Below are positions 16,907-25,486 of a stretch of 64,000 nt of DNA, one piece after another. This DNA is from Bacteroidota bacterium (GTDB lineage: Bacteria > Bacteroidota > Ignavibacteria > Kapaibacteriales > HRBIN21), in the NCBI GenBank assembly GCA_030550275.1, contig JAUQPR010000004.1, positions 112,707 through 176,706 on the forward strand, in the 5' to 3' direction. The position numbers and the translations under genes are program-made. Each line of letters starts with the position of its first letter. The first letter of the stretch is position 1. Under the pieces are notes generated by a model. That model ran no database searches. It saw only the letters and a list, made by a program, of their open reading frames with translations, and was not told the DNA's origin.

Positions 16907-17840
16907 ACGTCCGCTGCTGGAGCTGGAGCAGAAATTGGAGGAGATGCGGGCGCTCTCGGCGCAGCTCGATATCGCCGAGGAGATCCGCGAACTGGAGCAG
17001 AAGCTCGAGGAGCTGCGCCAGCAGGTCTATTCGAGCTTGACGCGGTGGCAGCGCGTGCAGATTGCCCGTCACCCGGAGCGCCCCTATACGCTGGATTACG
17101 TGCGGCATGTCTTCACCGACTTTGTGGAGCTGCACGGTGACCGCTGTTACGGGGACGATCCGGCGATCGTCGGTGGGCTGGCGCGCTTTGAGGGCATACC
17201 GGTCGTGGTGGTCGGGCATCAGAAGGGGCGGGACACAAAGGAGAACCTGCGGCGGAACTTTGGAATGCCCAATCCCGAAGGATACCGCAAGGCGCTGCGG
17301 CTGTTCCGCCTGGCGGAGAAGTTCCGCAAGCCGGTCATCACGTTTCTGGATACGCCAGGGGCATATCCCGGCATCGGAGCCGAGGAGCGCGGGCAAGCCG
17401 AAGCCATTGCCCGCAATCTGTTCGAGATGGCGCGCCTGCAGACGCCGATTGTGGTTGTCATCATCGGCGAAGGGGGCTCCGGTGGAGCGCTGGGCATTGG
17501 GGTGGGGGACCGGATTCTGATGCTGCAGTACGCGTGGTATTCGGTCATTGCACCGGAATCGTGCTCCTCGATCCTGTGGCGGAGCTGGGATTTCAAGGAG
17601 CAAGCTGCCGAGGAGCTGGAGCTGTGCGCAGAGGACCTGTTGCGTTTGGGCGTCATTGACCGCATTGTGCCGGAGCCCTTGGGTGGAGCGCATCGGAATC
17701 CGCAGCAGATGTACCAGATTCTGCGCGAAGTGCTCCGGCAGGAGCTTCTCCCATTGCTGGAGCGTCCAGTCGAGGAGCTGGTGCGGCAGCGGCAGGAGAA
17801 GTTCTTCCGCATGGGGGTCTGGCAGGAGCTGCCGGCGTAG
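16884..17840 (+). CDS. accA: Acetyl-CoA carboxylase carboxyltransferase alpha subunit
   Basis: A 318-residue cytoplasmic subunit that, with AccD, moves the carboxyl group from biotin to acetyl-CoA in the first step of fatty-acid synthesis. The charged coiled N terminus ([17 protein letters not shown]), [59 protein letters not shown] and [13 protein letters not shown] are all standard AccA motifs and the length is typical. It starts at GTG 16884, with CGGAGG 8 bases upstream, inside the end of the preceding fusion gene. Placement in a polysaccharide run is likely simple co-transcription. accD, accB and accC are not in the window. Confidence 0.96.
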   Translation: MKHVLDFERPLLELEQKLEEMRALSAQLDIAEEIRELEQKLEELRQQVYSSLTRWQRVQIARHPERPYTLDYVRHVFTDFVELHGDRCYGDDPAIVGGLARFEGIPVVVVGHQKGRDTKENLRRNFGMPNPEGYRKALRLFRLAEKFRKPVITFLDTPGAYPGIGAEERGQAEAIARNLFEMARLQTPIVVVIIGEGGSGGALGIGVGDRILMLQYAWYSVIAPESCSSILWRSWDFKEQAAEELELCAEDLLRLGVIDRIVPEPLGGAHRNPQQMYQILREVLRQELLPLLERPVEELVRQRQEKFFRMGVWQELPA

Positions 17841-17841
17841 C

Positions 17842-18447
17842 ATGATCGGGACGCTCCGGACGTGGATGTGGCAGACGAAGCAGTGGCTGGAGGCGGCAGC
17901 GCAGAAGCCAACAGCGCTGTGGCTGCTCTTTGGCATTGCCTTCCTGGAGGCGTCGGTCTTCCCGATTCCGCCGGATGTGCTGCTGATTTCGATCGTGCTC
18001 TTCCACCGGCGGAAGGCATTTGTGGCGGCGCTCCTGTGTACACTGGGCTCGGTTCTCGGTGGAATCCTCGGATACGGCATCGGACATGGGTTGATGGAGA
18101 CGGTCGGCATGCACATCGTGAGGTTGTATCAGGCGCAGGAGAGCTGGGACCGGGTGGTCCAGCTCTACCACGGACCGGTGGGGCAGTGGTTCCTGCTGGC
18201 GGCGGCGTTTTCGCCGATTCCCTACAAGGTGGCAACGATCGCTGCCGGAGCGGTTGCCATGCCGATCGTGCCGTTTGTGGTGCTCTCGGCGCTGGGGCGT
18301 GGTGCCCGCTTCTTCCTGGTGAGCACGTTGCTGTGGTGGTTGGGTCCGACCGTTGAGCGCTGGCTGGGGCGCTACTTCGACTGGCTGGCGCTGGGATTTG
18401 TCGGGCTGCTGCTTGTGGGTGTACTCGTTGTGCAATGGATTGGCTGA
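17842..18447 (+). CDS. DedA/YqaA-type membrane protein
   Basis: A 201-residue integral membrane protein of the SNARE-associated/VTT family. FLEASVFPIPPDVLL near residue 37 and AAFSPIPYKVATIAAG near residue 120 are the paired re-entrant F/G-x-P motifs of this family, with GSVLGGILGYGIGHGLME between. Predicted helices lie near 28-52, 58-82, 112-132, 138-162 and 176-198. Members are proposed to flip or transport lipid carriers or affect proton-dependent membrane homeostasis. The YqaA subgroup is short like this one. ATG 17842 follows the accA stop by one base, so it is likely co-transcribed. Confidence 0.83.
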   Translation: MIGTLRTWMWQTKQWLEAAAQKPTALWLLFGIAFLEASVFPIPPDVLLISIVLFHRRKAFVAALLCTLGSVLGGILGYGIGHGLMETVGMHIVRLYQAQESWDRVVQLYHGPVGQWFLLAAAFSPIPYKVATIAAGAVAMPIVPFVVLSALGRGARFFLVSTLLWWLGPTVERWLGRYFDWLALGFVGLLLVGVLVVQWIG

Positions 18448-18474
18448 GTCCAACCCAAGGGGAGGAGAGGTGCG

Positions 18475-19527
18475 ATGGTCTACAGCTTCAATGCTGAAGG
18501 CGGAGCAGAAGGGCAGCGACCGCGTCCGCAGTCGCAGCTTCCGGAGCGTCCGCAACGGTACTTCCGCCATCGGCGCAAGTTCCGCCGAGCCGAAGAGGGC
18601 GAGCGAGGTCGTACCCCGGGGCTGTGGAAGCGGCGCAAGGATTTCCAGGCGCGCCGGAAGCGCTGGCAGCGGCGCCGCGCGGTGCTTGCCCGGCGAACGC
18701 GCCCCAAACGGCTCCCACCTGAACCCAATCCCATGAGCTTGGCACGGGCGCTGACCCGGCTCAAGTACGCCTCCCATAGCGTTGCCCTCCGCCTCATCCG
18801 CGAAGGGCGCGTACAAGTCAACGACCTGACCGTGCTGGAGCCCAATGTGCGCGTGCTCGTGCACAAGGACCGCATCGTTGCCGACGGCGTCGAGTTGGTC
18901 TTCCCGCCGGTGCAGGTCTACACGGTCATCTTCCACAAGCCGCCGCACGTTGCAGCCTCCAAGGAGCTGGGCATGCCCACGGTGTACGACTACCTGCCCA
19001 AGAAGCGCGGAGGCTACTTCCCATGCGGTCGGCTCACCAAAGCTGCCGATGGGCTGGTGATCTTCAGCACCGACCCGCTCTACCGCAATCCCGAGCGCTC
19101 GCCGTTGAGCCTGCTGGAGAAGGAGTACCACATCAAAGTCCACCGCCACGTCAAGAAGCGCGAGCTGGAAGCGCTCACAGAGGAGCTGCGCCGCATGTCG
19201 CAGTACAACGAAGAGGCGCGCGCAGAGCTTCTGCGCGAAAACAGCCGCACTTGCTGGATCCGCATCGTTGCTCGCCAGCTCCCACTGCACTTCCTGCATC
19301 GCCTGCTCAAGGAGCAGGGCTTGGAGATCCTGCATCTCCACCGCTACCGCCTGGGGCATCTCACCAGCGAGGAGCTTCCCGTGGGCGGCTGGCGGCGCTT
19401 GCGCCCGGAGGAGCTGCAGCAGTTGGAGCAGAGCATCCCAGCGGCAACCGAACGGACAAGCTCTCCGCCTGCAAAAGCGCCTGCATGGCAGCAGCTCTAC
19501 CAGCGCATCTTCCAACCCAAGGGGTAG
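18475..19527 (+). CDS. RsuA/RluB-family pseudouridine synthase-like protein, catalytic Asp replaced
   Basis: A 350-residue protein. Residues 1-85 are an Arg/Gln-rich extension likely to bind RNA. Residues 88-150 form an S4 domain (MSLARALTRLKYASHSVA, LIREGRVQVNDL). The pseudouridine synthase fold follows (YTVIFHKPPHV, FPCGRLTKAADGL, KEYHIKVH, RTCWIRIV, HRLLKEQGLEILHLHRYRLGHL). In active RsuA-family enzymes the motif is GRLDxxTxGL; here codon ACC encodes Thr188 where the catalytic Asp should be, and Ala replaces the later Thr, with Asp192 directly before GL. It may be an RNA-binding pseudoenzyme or use Asp192. It lies 27 bases after the DedA gene, with GGGGAGAGG upstream of ATG 18475. Confidence 0.82.
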   Translation: MVYSFNAEGGAEGQRPRPQSQLPERPQRYFRHRRKFRRAEEGERGRTPGLWKRRKDFQARRKRWQRRRAVLARRTRPKRLPPEPNPMSLARALTRLKYASHSVALRLIREGRVQVNDLTVLEPNVRVLVHKDRIVADGVELVFPPVQVYTVIFHKPPHVAASKELGMPTVYDYLPKKRGGYFPCGRLTKAADGLVIFSTDPLYRNPERSPLSLLEKEYHIKVHRHVKKRELEALTEELRRMSQYNEEARAELLRENSRTCWIRIVARQLPLHFLHRLLKEQGLEILHLHRYRLGHLTSEELPVGGWRRLRPEELQQLEQSIPAATERTSSPPAKAPAWQQLYQRIFQPKG

Positions 19528-19552
19528 GTCCAACAAGGCTATTCCGGTTGCA

Positions 19553-20425
19553 ATGGCTGCGGTTCGGGTGGGCGAACGCTACATCGGAGACGGCTATCCC
19601 GTCTTCGTGATCGCCGAGATCGGCATCAACCACAACGGCTCACTAGAGCTGGCAAAGCGGCTCATTGATGGGGCAATCTATGCCGGCGCCGATGCCGTCA
19701 AGTTCCAAAAGCGCACGCCCGAGCTGTGCGTGCCCCAGGAGCAGTGGTACATCGAGCGCGATACCCCGTGGGGGCGGATGCCCTACATCGAGTACCGGAA
19801 GCGCTTGGAGTTCGGGCAAGCTGAGTACGAGGAGATTGACCGCTACTGCCGCGAACGGGGCATCATGTGGTTTGCCTCCTGCTGGGATGAGCCCTCGGTG
19901 GACTTCATCGAGCAGTTCGACCCACCGCTCTACAAGGCAGCCTCAGCATCGCTGACCGACCATGCGCTCCTGCGCAAGATGAAGGCGACAGGCAAGCCGC
20001 TCATCCTCTCCACGGGCATGTCCACGATGGAGGAGATCGAGGCTGCTGTTGCCGCCGTCGGACGCGAGAACTTGCTGATAGCGCACTCCACTTCGACCTA
20101 TCCCTGCCCGGTAGAGGAGCTCAATCTCCGCGTTATCCTCACGCTCAAGCAGCGCTTCCCGGATGTGCCCATCGGCTACTCCGGGCATGAGGTGGGGCTG
20201 GCGCCGACGTGGGCTGCCGTTGCCCTGGGAGCCTGCTTTGTCGAGCGTCATATTACGCTGGACCGCGCGATGTGGGGCTCGGACCAAGCCGCCTCGGTCG
20301 AGGTTGAGGGCTTTGCCCGCCTGGTGCGCAACATCCGTGACATCGAAGCCGCTCTGGGGGACGGCATCAAGCGCGTCTACCCCAGCGAGCTTCCGGCACG
20401 CGACCGACTGCGCCGAGTGCGGTAG
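19553..20425 (+). CDS. NeuB-family N-acylneuraminate-9-phosphate synthase-like, SAF domain absent
   Basis: A 290-residue TIM-barrel enzyme of the sialic acid synthase family that condenses phosphoenolpyruvate with an N-acetyl-hexosamine derivative. VIAEIGINHNGSLELAKRLI, GADAVKFQKR, DRYCRERGIMWFASCWD, KAASASLTDH, LSTGMSTMEEI, HSTSTYPCPVEELNL, GYSGHEVGL and VERHITLDRAMWGSDQAAS give all the barrel signatures. Typical NeuB proteins have about 50 more residues forming a C-terminal antifreeze-like SAF lid; this one stops after the barrel, as in some bacterial homologues for other nonulosonates. It fits with wecB upstream (ManNAc supply), but the product sugar is not proven. The stop abuts the convergent Asp-box gene with no gap. 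Confidence 0.85.
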   Translation: MAAVRVGERYIGDGYPVFVIAEIGINHNGSLELAKRLIDGAIYAGADAVKFQKRTPELCVPQEQWYIERDTPWGRMPYIEYRKRLEFGQAEYEEIDRYCRERGIMWFASCWDEPSVDFIEQFDPPLYKAASASLTDHALLRKMKATGKPLILSTGMSTMEEIEAAVAAVGRENLLIAHSTSTYPCPVEELNLRVILTLKQRFPDVPIGYSGHEVGLAPTWAAVALGACFVERHITLDRAMWGSDQAASVEVEGFARLVRNIRDIEAALGDGIKRVYPSELPARDRLRRVR

Positions 20426-21778
20426 CTACGGCACCAATACCAGCCAGCGTTGTACAACTCCCGCGGTGCTGTGCAGCTGCGCTACCCACAGCCCAGACGG
20501 GAAGCGCTCCAGCGAGAGCTCATTCCAGCCAGGGAAGACCCTCCAAGCGGCAACGCGCTGCCCAATGGGCGTATAGAGCACAAGCTCTCCGGAGGCTGTT
20601 GCCCAAAGGCACCACTGTGGCGTCGAAAGCAGCACTGCCGCTGTGCTGCCTGCATCCGATGGTGGGAGCGCAACACCGGAGGGGGAGGGAAACTGGAACA
20701 GCCCTGCTTCGGTGGCAAGGTAGAGCGTGCCCGTTGGACCGTACACCATGCGCCAGACACGGCGCAGCACCACACGCTCGCTTGCCCATGGAATCGCCCC
20801 ATCGTGAACCTCCCAGGTGCGCCCACCATCGGGGGAGCGGCGGACAATCCCCGAACCCGGTACCAGCGGACGCCCGAGCGTGTCCTCGTAGAGCGTGAAG
20901 CCGCCGACGAAGAGCTCCAATCTGCCCTGTAGCCGCCGCGCAGCCACTGCCCAGAGGCTGGTGTCGCGGAAAGCGAGGAGCTCCCAGCTCCGACCTCCGT
21001 CGGTGGTGCGGTAGAGCCCCCCGTTGGGGATGCCGCCAACGGCGGTGTCGAAGAGGAAGGTCACCGCCAGGAAGCCCAGTTGAGCGGAATCGGCAACGAA
21101 GGTGAGGTCGGGAATCTCGGACTCCTGCGGGAATCCCGGCAGCCGCAGCCGGGCAAGGGGATACCAGCTTGTTCCCCAATCGGCGGAAGCAAAGAGCGCT
21201 CCATCGCAGCGCGCCAGGATGAGTAGTGCGCTATCGGCACGCACCGCCATAGCGCAGTTGGGGATAGCTTCTGGAGCTGCCGGCGCAAGGGTATCCCAGT
21301 GGCGCCCGCCGTCGGTGCTGCGGTACAGACGGGGAGCGGTCCACCCTGGACCGATGAACTCGGTGAGCACGATGGTGTCGGGATGTTGGGGATGAGCAAC
21401 GATCGAGGCACCGCTGGGCAGCAGGAAGGCGTGCTCGGGCACCAGGACATCCTCCCAGGAGGCACCGCCATCGGAGGAGCGGACCAATTTGCCAAAGCCG
21501 GAGCCACCGACCAGCAGTGTTGCCGTGTCGCGCGGGTGCAGAAAGATGTCCAAGAACTGCGCCGCCCCACCGGGGAAGTCGATGACGAGCGTGTCCCAGG
21601 TGATGCCGCCATCGTAGGAGCGGTACAGCATCCGCCCCAGTCCGCCGGCGTAGAGCGTGCGGGGATTGAGCGGGTTGACCGCTACATCGAACACCGGCAC
21701 CGGCAGCAGCCGTGCCCATTGAGTCTCTTGAGCTGTGAGGAGCACTGCCGCGCTGAGGAATAGGTACAGTCGCCACAT
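20426..21778 (-). CDS. Secreted Asp-box beta-propeller protein with T9SS sorting domain
   Basis: A 450-residue exported protein. Signal peptide MWRLYLFLSAAVLLTAQ fixes the start at ATG 21778, since an upstream alternative would fall inside the -7 box at 21803-21810. At least six Asp-box repeats (S/T-x-D-x-G-x-x-W; SYDGGITW, SSDGGASW, STDGGRHW, SADWGTSW, TTDGGRSW, SPDGGRTW) predict a sortilin/BNR-like propeller. The last 75 residues (TPIGQRVAAWRVFPGWNELSL ... GLWVAQL) resemble a T9SS type A sorting domain. Asp-box propellers are common in secreted Bacteroidota proteins; nothing shows sialidase catalysis (no RIP/FRIP motif or Arg triad recognised). Confidence 0.78.
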   Translation of the reverse strand: MWRLYLFLSAAVLLTAQETQWARLLPVPVFDVAVNPLNPRTLYAGGLGRMLYRSYDGGITWDTLVIDFPGGAAQFLDIFLHPRDTATLLVGGSGFGKLVRSSDGGASWEDVLVPEHAFLLPSGASIVAHPQHPDTIVLTEFIGPGWTAPRLYRSTDGGRHWDTLAPAAPEAIPNCAMAVRADSALLILARCDGALFASADWGTSWYPLARLRLPGFPQESEIPDLTFVADSAQLGFLAVTFLFDTAVGGIPNGGLYRTTDGGRSWELLAFRDTSLWAVAARRLQGRLELFVGGFTLYEDTLGRPLVPGSGIVRRSPDGGRTWEVHDGAIPWASERVVLRRVWRMVYGPTGTLYLATEAGLFQFPSPSGVALPPSDAGSTAAVLLSTPQWCLWATASGELVLYTPIGQRVAAWRVFPGWNELSLERFPSGLWVAQLHSTAGVVQRWLVLVP

Positions 21779-21802
21779 CTGGCATGCTTCGGTTGTGTGC
21801 GG

Positions 21803-21810
21803 CAAAAATA
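21803..21810 (-). promoter_or_regulatory. -7 promoter box TATTTTTG
   Basis: Exact TAnnTTTG match on the minus strand, followed by CCGC, 25 bases before the ATG of the Asp-box protein. Confidence 0.62.
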
Positions 21811-21871
21811 GAAGCTGCTGCCAACAGGTGCCGTGCGTGCCGGGTGTACACGAAGGGTGCGGGATATTCGT

Positions 21872-21887
21872 TTTCGGTCACCCGAAA
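21872..21887. promoter_or_regulatory. Inverted repeat, candidate metalloregulator operator
   Basis: TTTCGG-TCAC-CCGAAA is a perfect 6-base inverted repeat ending 14 bases before the ATG of the DtxR/MntR-type regulator, first gene of a metal-uptake operon. Size and position fit autoregulation by a dimeric winged-helix repressor, but the sequence differs from the known DtxR and MntR boxes, so the link is inferred. Confidence 0.45.
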
Positions 21888-21901
21888 TCTCTTGCCACGC
21901 A

Positions 21902-22546
21902 ATGCAAAAGGCGAAGCGCTACCTGAAGGCACTCTACCACTTCGCCGAGCAGGGCAGAGCTGCCACGACAACGGCGCTGGCGGCGCACCTGCGGGTGGCT
22001 CCGGCAGCGGTGACGGAGATGCTGCAGCGCTTGGACCGAATGGGCTTGGTGCGGCATCGCCCGTATCGGGGAGCGGAGCTGACTCCGGAGGGCTACCGGA
22101 TGGCGCTGGAGTTGGTGCGCCACCATCGGCTTTTGGAGCTGTTCCTGCACGTGTGCTTGGGGTATCCCCTGGAGCAGGTGCATGCCGAGGCGGAGCGGCT
22201 CGAGGGCGTAATCTCCGAGGAGTTCGAGGAGCGGATTGCGGCGCTGTTGGGGGAGCCACGCTACGATCCACACGGTGACCCAATTCCGACGCGCGAGGGG
22301 CAGCTCCCGCCGCTATCGGCGCTTCCGCTGATGCAATTTCCGGAGAGGCGCTCCGGAATCGTGCGCCGGATCGCCGATCGCGATGCGCAGCAAGTTGCCC
22401 TCTTGGCGCAGCGCCGAATTCTGCCAGGGCAGCGCTGCCATCTCTACCGGCGGACGGCGCGCGGCTACCTCTTAGGGGTGGGGCGCCAGCGCTGGCTGCT
22501 GCAGGAGGAGTTCGGTGATGTGGTCTTTCTGGAGCCCATCCCATGA
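21902..22546 (+). CDS. DtxR/MntR-family metal-dependent transcriptional regulator
   Basis: A 214-residue regulator. Residues 1-62 are a winged helix (ALAAHLRVAPAAVTEMLQRLDRMGLVRH). Residues 63-140 are the metal-binding/dimerisation domain (HHRLLELFLHVCLGYPLEQVHAEAERLEGVIS, then EPRYDPHGDPIP). A C-terminal FeoA/SH3-like domain occupies about 145-214. In family members the motif reads ExxEH; here Glu98 and Glu101 are kept but the ligand His (His103 in Bacillus MntR) is Gly102. Metal sensing may be altered. ATG 21902 gives the usual N terminus and follows an inverted repeat. It overlaps the binding-protein gene by ATGA, so it heads a metal-uptake operon arranged like troR-troABCD. Confidence 0.87.
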   Translation: MQKAKRYLKALYHFAEQGRAATTTALAAHLRVAPAAVTEMLQRLDRMGLVRHRPYRGAELTPEGYRMALELVRHHRLLELFLHVCLGYPLEQVHAEAERLEGVISEEFEERIAALLGEPRYDPHGDPIPTREGQLPPLSALPLMQFPERRSGIVRRIADRDAQQVALLAQRRILPGQRCHLYRRTARGYLLGVGRQRWLLQEEFGDVVFLEPIP

Positions 22547-23445
22547 GCAGGGGCTGGGGTGTTGCTGCGCTACTGTGCTGGCTGGGTGCCGGGCTGGTCG
22601 CTACCTGGGGTGCTGAGATCGTCGTCACCACGAGCATCCTCGCCGATGGGGTGCACAACATCGTCGGGCAGCGCCTGCAGGTGGTCGCACTCATGGGCGC
22701 CGGGGTTGACCCACACCTGTACAAGCCGACGGTACGGGATGTGCGCCGGCTTGAGCAGGCGCGGGTCATCATTGCCAACGGACTGAAGCTGGAGGGCAAG
22801 ATGGAGCAGGCACTGCGCCGGATGGCACGCCGAACCCCTGTCATCTTCGCTGCAGAGCTGATTCCGCCGCAGAGGCTGCGTGAGGTCGCACCGGGAGAGT
22901 ACGACCCGCACGTGTGGTTGGACCCACAGCTCTGGGCAGAGGTACTGCGCCGCCTTGCGGATACGCTGGGGCAGCTCTTCCCGCTTTGGCGTGAGGAGTT
23001 CCAAGCCCGGGCGCAGCGCTACGCGATGCAGCTCCAGGAATTGGATGGCTGGATTCAGCAGCAGCTCGAGCGCATCCCTCCACCGCAGCGGACGCTCATC
23101 ACGGTACATGAGGCGTTCGGCTACTTCGGGCGCCGCTATGGAGTGCGGACCCTTGCGCTGCAAGGGGTCTCCAGTGCCAGCGAATTCGGACTTGCCCGGG
23201 TGCTACAGTTGGCGGAGCTCGTTCACACCCGAGGCATCGCAACGCTGTTTGCCGAGAGCTCAACCCCGGTCCGTGCCCTGGAAGGGGTTGCTACAGCGGT
23301 GCGGTGGCGCGGAGGTCGAGTGCGGATTGCCGGTCCACTCTACACCGATGCCCTTGGCAAGCCAGGAAGTCCAGAGGGGAGCTACCTGGGGATGATGCGC
23401 ACGAACGTGGAGCGAATCGTTCACGGTCTTCTGCCGCAGCCATGA
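22543..23445 (+). CDS. Metal ABC transporter substrate-binding protein (ZnuA/TroA/MntC type)
   Basis: A 300-residue periplasmic cluster A-I binding protein. Signal peptide at residues 1-23 (GVAALLCWLGAGLVATWG). Metal ligands are visible as His in GVDPHLYKPT near residue 66, His in YDPHVWLDP near residue 124, HEAFGYFGRRYG near residue 189 and the Asp/Glu pair in FAESSTP and YTDALG near residues 243 and 270. No His-rich loop is present, which leans to Mn or Fe rather than Zn. It delivers the ion to the two permeases encoded downstream. The start overlaps the regulator stop (ATGA). Confidence 0.92.
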   Translation: MSRGWGVAALLCWLGAGLVATWGAEIVVTTSILADGVHNIVGQRLQVVALMGAGVDPHLYKPTVRDVRRLEQARVIIANGLKLEGKMEQALRRMARRTPVIFAAELIPPQRLREVAPGEYDPHVWLDPQLWAEVLRRLADTLGQLFPLWREEFQARAQRYAMQLQELDGWIQQQLERIPPPQRTLITVHEAFGYFGRRYGVRTLALQGVSSASEFGLARVLQLAELVHTRGIATLFAESSTPVRALEGVATAVRWRGGRVRIAGPLYTDALGKPGSPEGSYLGMMRTNVERIVHGLLPQP

Positions 23446-24212
23446 TTGCCATCGAATGCCGAGATGTGACGGTGCAGTACGGGCATCGAGTTGCTCTCTG
23501 GGGCGTGACGTGCCAGCTCCCGGCAGGGCGGTTGATTGCCATCGTCGGACCCAACGGAGCCGGGAAATCCACCCTGCTGCGGGCGATGGTCGGACTGGTG
23601 CGCTTGAGCCGGGGAGAGATCCGCCTCTTTGGGCAAGCACCGGAGAAGGTTCGGCGGCGTGTGAGCTATATGCCGCAGCGCGAGACGGTGGATTGGGACT
23701 TCCCGCTGACGGTCTTCGATGTTGTGCTCATGGGCTGCTACGGGGAGCTACGGCTTGGAGCACGCCCTCGGCGCGAGCACTACGAGCGGGCGCAGAGAGC
23801 GCTGGAGTTGGTCGGAATGGAGCACCATGCGCAGCGGCTGCTCTCGGAGCTCTCCGGTGGGCAGCAGCAGCGGGTCTTTCTGGCGCGAGCGCTTGCACAA
23901 CAGGCGGAGCTCTACCTCATGGACGAGCCCTTGGCGGGGGTGGATGCGGCAACGGAGCAGGTCGTGCTACACGTGCTTGAGGAGTTGCGCCGTCAGGGCA
24001 AGACCGTTGTGGTGGTGCACCATGACCTGAGCACAATTGCAGAGCGCTTCGACTGGGTGGTGCTGCTGAATTTGCGGCTGGTTGCGTGCGGGGCAGTGCC
24101 GGAGGTGCTCACGATGGCGAACCTGCACGGCGCCTATGGCGGACGTTTGCAGATGCTCAGCGATGTAGCACAGGTACTCGAACAGCGGCGACAGCGGTTG
24201 CGGCACGGATGA
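23442..24212 (+). CDS. Metal ABC transporter ATP-binding protein
   Basis: A 256-residue ATPase of the ZnuC/MntB/TroB group. Walker A GPNGAGKST near residue 35, Q-loop in YMPQRETVDWDFPLTV (a sequence typical of Mn/Zn importers), ABC signature LSGGQQQRVFLARAL near residue 137, Walker B ELYLMDEPLAGVD near residue 157 and the switch His in VVVVHHDLST near residue 190. It powers import through the two permeases encoded next. ATGA overlaps on both sides show tight coupling. Confidence 0.95.
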   Translation: MIAIECRDVTVQYGHRVALWGVTCQLPAGRLIAIVGPNGAGKSTLLRAMVGLVRLSRGEIRLFGQAPEKVRRRVSYMPQRETVDWDFPLTVFDVVLMGCYGELRLGARPRREHYERAQRALELVGMEHHAQRLLSELSGGQQQRVFLARALAQQAELYLMDEPLAGVDAATEQVVLHVLEELRRQGKTVVVVHHDLSTIAERFDWVVLLNLRLVACGAVPEVLTMANLHGAYGGRLQMLSDVAQVLEQRRQRLRHG

Positions 24213-25486
24213 GCTGGTTGGAGACCCTGTCGCACCCACTTGTGCTGATTGCCCTGGGCGGGAATGCGCTCATCGCAGCGGTATTAGCGTTGGTGGGCTG
24301 CCTGGTGGTGCTGCGCCGGGAAGCCTTTGTGGGGGATGTTCTGGGGCATTCTGTGCTGCCGGGCATTGCGCTTGCGTTTGTGCTGGTGCAATCGGAGCAG
24401 CCGGGGGTGATCCTCGCCGGGGCGCTTGGTGCTGCTGCGGCGGCGATGCTGCTGTTGGCGGCGCTGCGAGCTGAACCGCGTCTGCGCGAGGATGCCCGGT
24501 TAGGGGTGGTGCTGTCGCTCTTCTTCGGGGTGGGCATTGTGCTCTTGACGGTGCTTCAGCGGCACGGGATAGCGCACTCGGGGAGCCTCTGGCGCTTCCT
24601 CTTCGGGCAGGCTGCCGGGATCACTCCGGCGGAGTTGGGCATGGCGGCGGCGATTGGAGCGGTGGTGGTTGCCGCAATCGTGCTGTTTTGGAGGGAGCTG
24701 CAGGTGATGAGCTTCGATGCGGAGTTTGCCCAGCTTGTGGGATTGCCCATCGGTTGGCTGGAGTTGCTCTATCGGGCGCTGGTGCTCATGGCGGTGGTTG
24801 TAGGGGTCTACAGCGTGGGGGCGGTGTTGGTTTCGGCGATGCTGATTCTGCCGGCGATAGCGGCGCGAGCATTGGTGCGGAGGTTGCCCAGCATGCTCCT
24901 CGGTGCTGCTGTGTTGGCAGCGATGTCTGCTGCACTTGGGGTGGGGCTTTCGGGGCTGGTTGCGGGCGTTCCGACCGGACCCACCATCGTGCTGGTGATG
25001 GGCGCGGTGACGGCATTGGTGATGCTGGCAGGAGCTCGCCAGAGCGTATTGATGCGGGTACTGCAGCGTGGGCGCTTGGTGTGGCAGCAGCGGCAGGAGG
25101 ATGTGCTCAAACTGCTGTACAAGCGGCTCGAAAGCAGCGGGCAGCCGGAATGGAGTGGTGGGGAGCTGCTCCGAACCCTTCTATCGTGGCGCTGGAGTGC
25201 GGTGCTGGTTGCCCTGTGGCTGGCTCTGCAAGGGAAGTTGCGCTATCGGGCTCGGCGCTGGGAGCTGAGTCCCAACGGAGTTCGGCAGGCACGGCAGATC
25301 GTGCGACGCCATCGCCTCTGGGAGCTGTATCTGGAGCGCTACGTGGGGCTTCCGCCGGAGCAGCTCCACAACGATGCTGAGATGCTGGAGCACCTACTGC
25401 CTCCGGAGATGACGGCGGAATTAGAGCGCTTGCTGGGCTATCCGACGCACGATCCGCACGGGCGTCCAATCCCGCCAGAGGACTGA
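24209..25486 (+). CDS. Metal ABC permease fused to a DtxR-like regulatory domain
   Basis: A 425-residue protein. Residues 1-275 are an ABC-3 family permease with about eight to nine helices (LVGCLVVLRREAFVGDVLGHSVLPG near 29, QVMSFDAEFAQLVGLP near 165, SAMLILPAIAARALV near 207). After a charged linker at 285-320, residues 320-425 resemble the DtxR/MntR family: a helix-turn-helix-like stretch, HRLWELYLERYVGLPPEQLHNDAEMLEHLLPPEM and GYPTHDPHGRPIP. The metal motif ExxEH is intact here, unlike in the free regulator of the same operon. The tail, likely cytoplasmic, could sense metal and gate transport, which is inference; ABC-3/repressor-domain fusions are known in other bacteria. Confidence 0.9.
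   Translation: MSWLETLSHPLVLIALGGNALIAAVLALVGCLVVLRREAFVGDVLGHSVLPGIALAFVLVQSEQPGVILAGALGAAAAAMLLLAALRAEPRLREDARLGVVLSLFFGVGIVLLTVLQRHGIAHSGSLWRFLFGQAAGITPAELGMAAAIGAVVVAAIVLFWRELQVMSFDAEFAQLVGLPIGWLELLYRALVLMAVVVGVYSVGAVLVSAMLILPAIAARALVRRLPSMLLGAAVLAAMSAALGVGLSGLVAGVPTGPTIVLVMGAVTALVMLAGARQSVLMRVLQRGRLVWQQRQEDVLKLLYKRLESSGQPEWSGGELLRTLLSWRWSAVLVALWLALQGKLRYRARRWELSPNGVRQARQIVRRHRLWELYLERYVGLPPEQLHNDAEMLEHLLPPEMTAELERLLGYPTHDPHGRPIPPED

Noticed and set aside
6707..20425. Mobile genomic island carrying the polysaccharide genes
   Set aside because: No integrase, tRNA junction, flanking repeat or visible composition shift; housekeeping accA lies within it.
20426..21778. Sialidase paired with the NeuB-like gene
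   Set aside because: Asp-box repeats alone are found in many secreted propellers; the sialidase FRIP motif, Arg triad and Tyr/Glu pair were not recognised.
21779..21805. Upstream start at 21805 for the Asp-box protein
   Set aside because: It would lie within the -7 box at 21803-21810 and put a polar stretch before the signal peptide.
24209..25486. Frameshift fusion artefact joining a permease and a regulator
   Set aside because: The frame is continuous, the linker is charged and the tail keeps family motifs; similar fusions exist in other bacteria.
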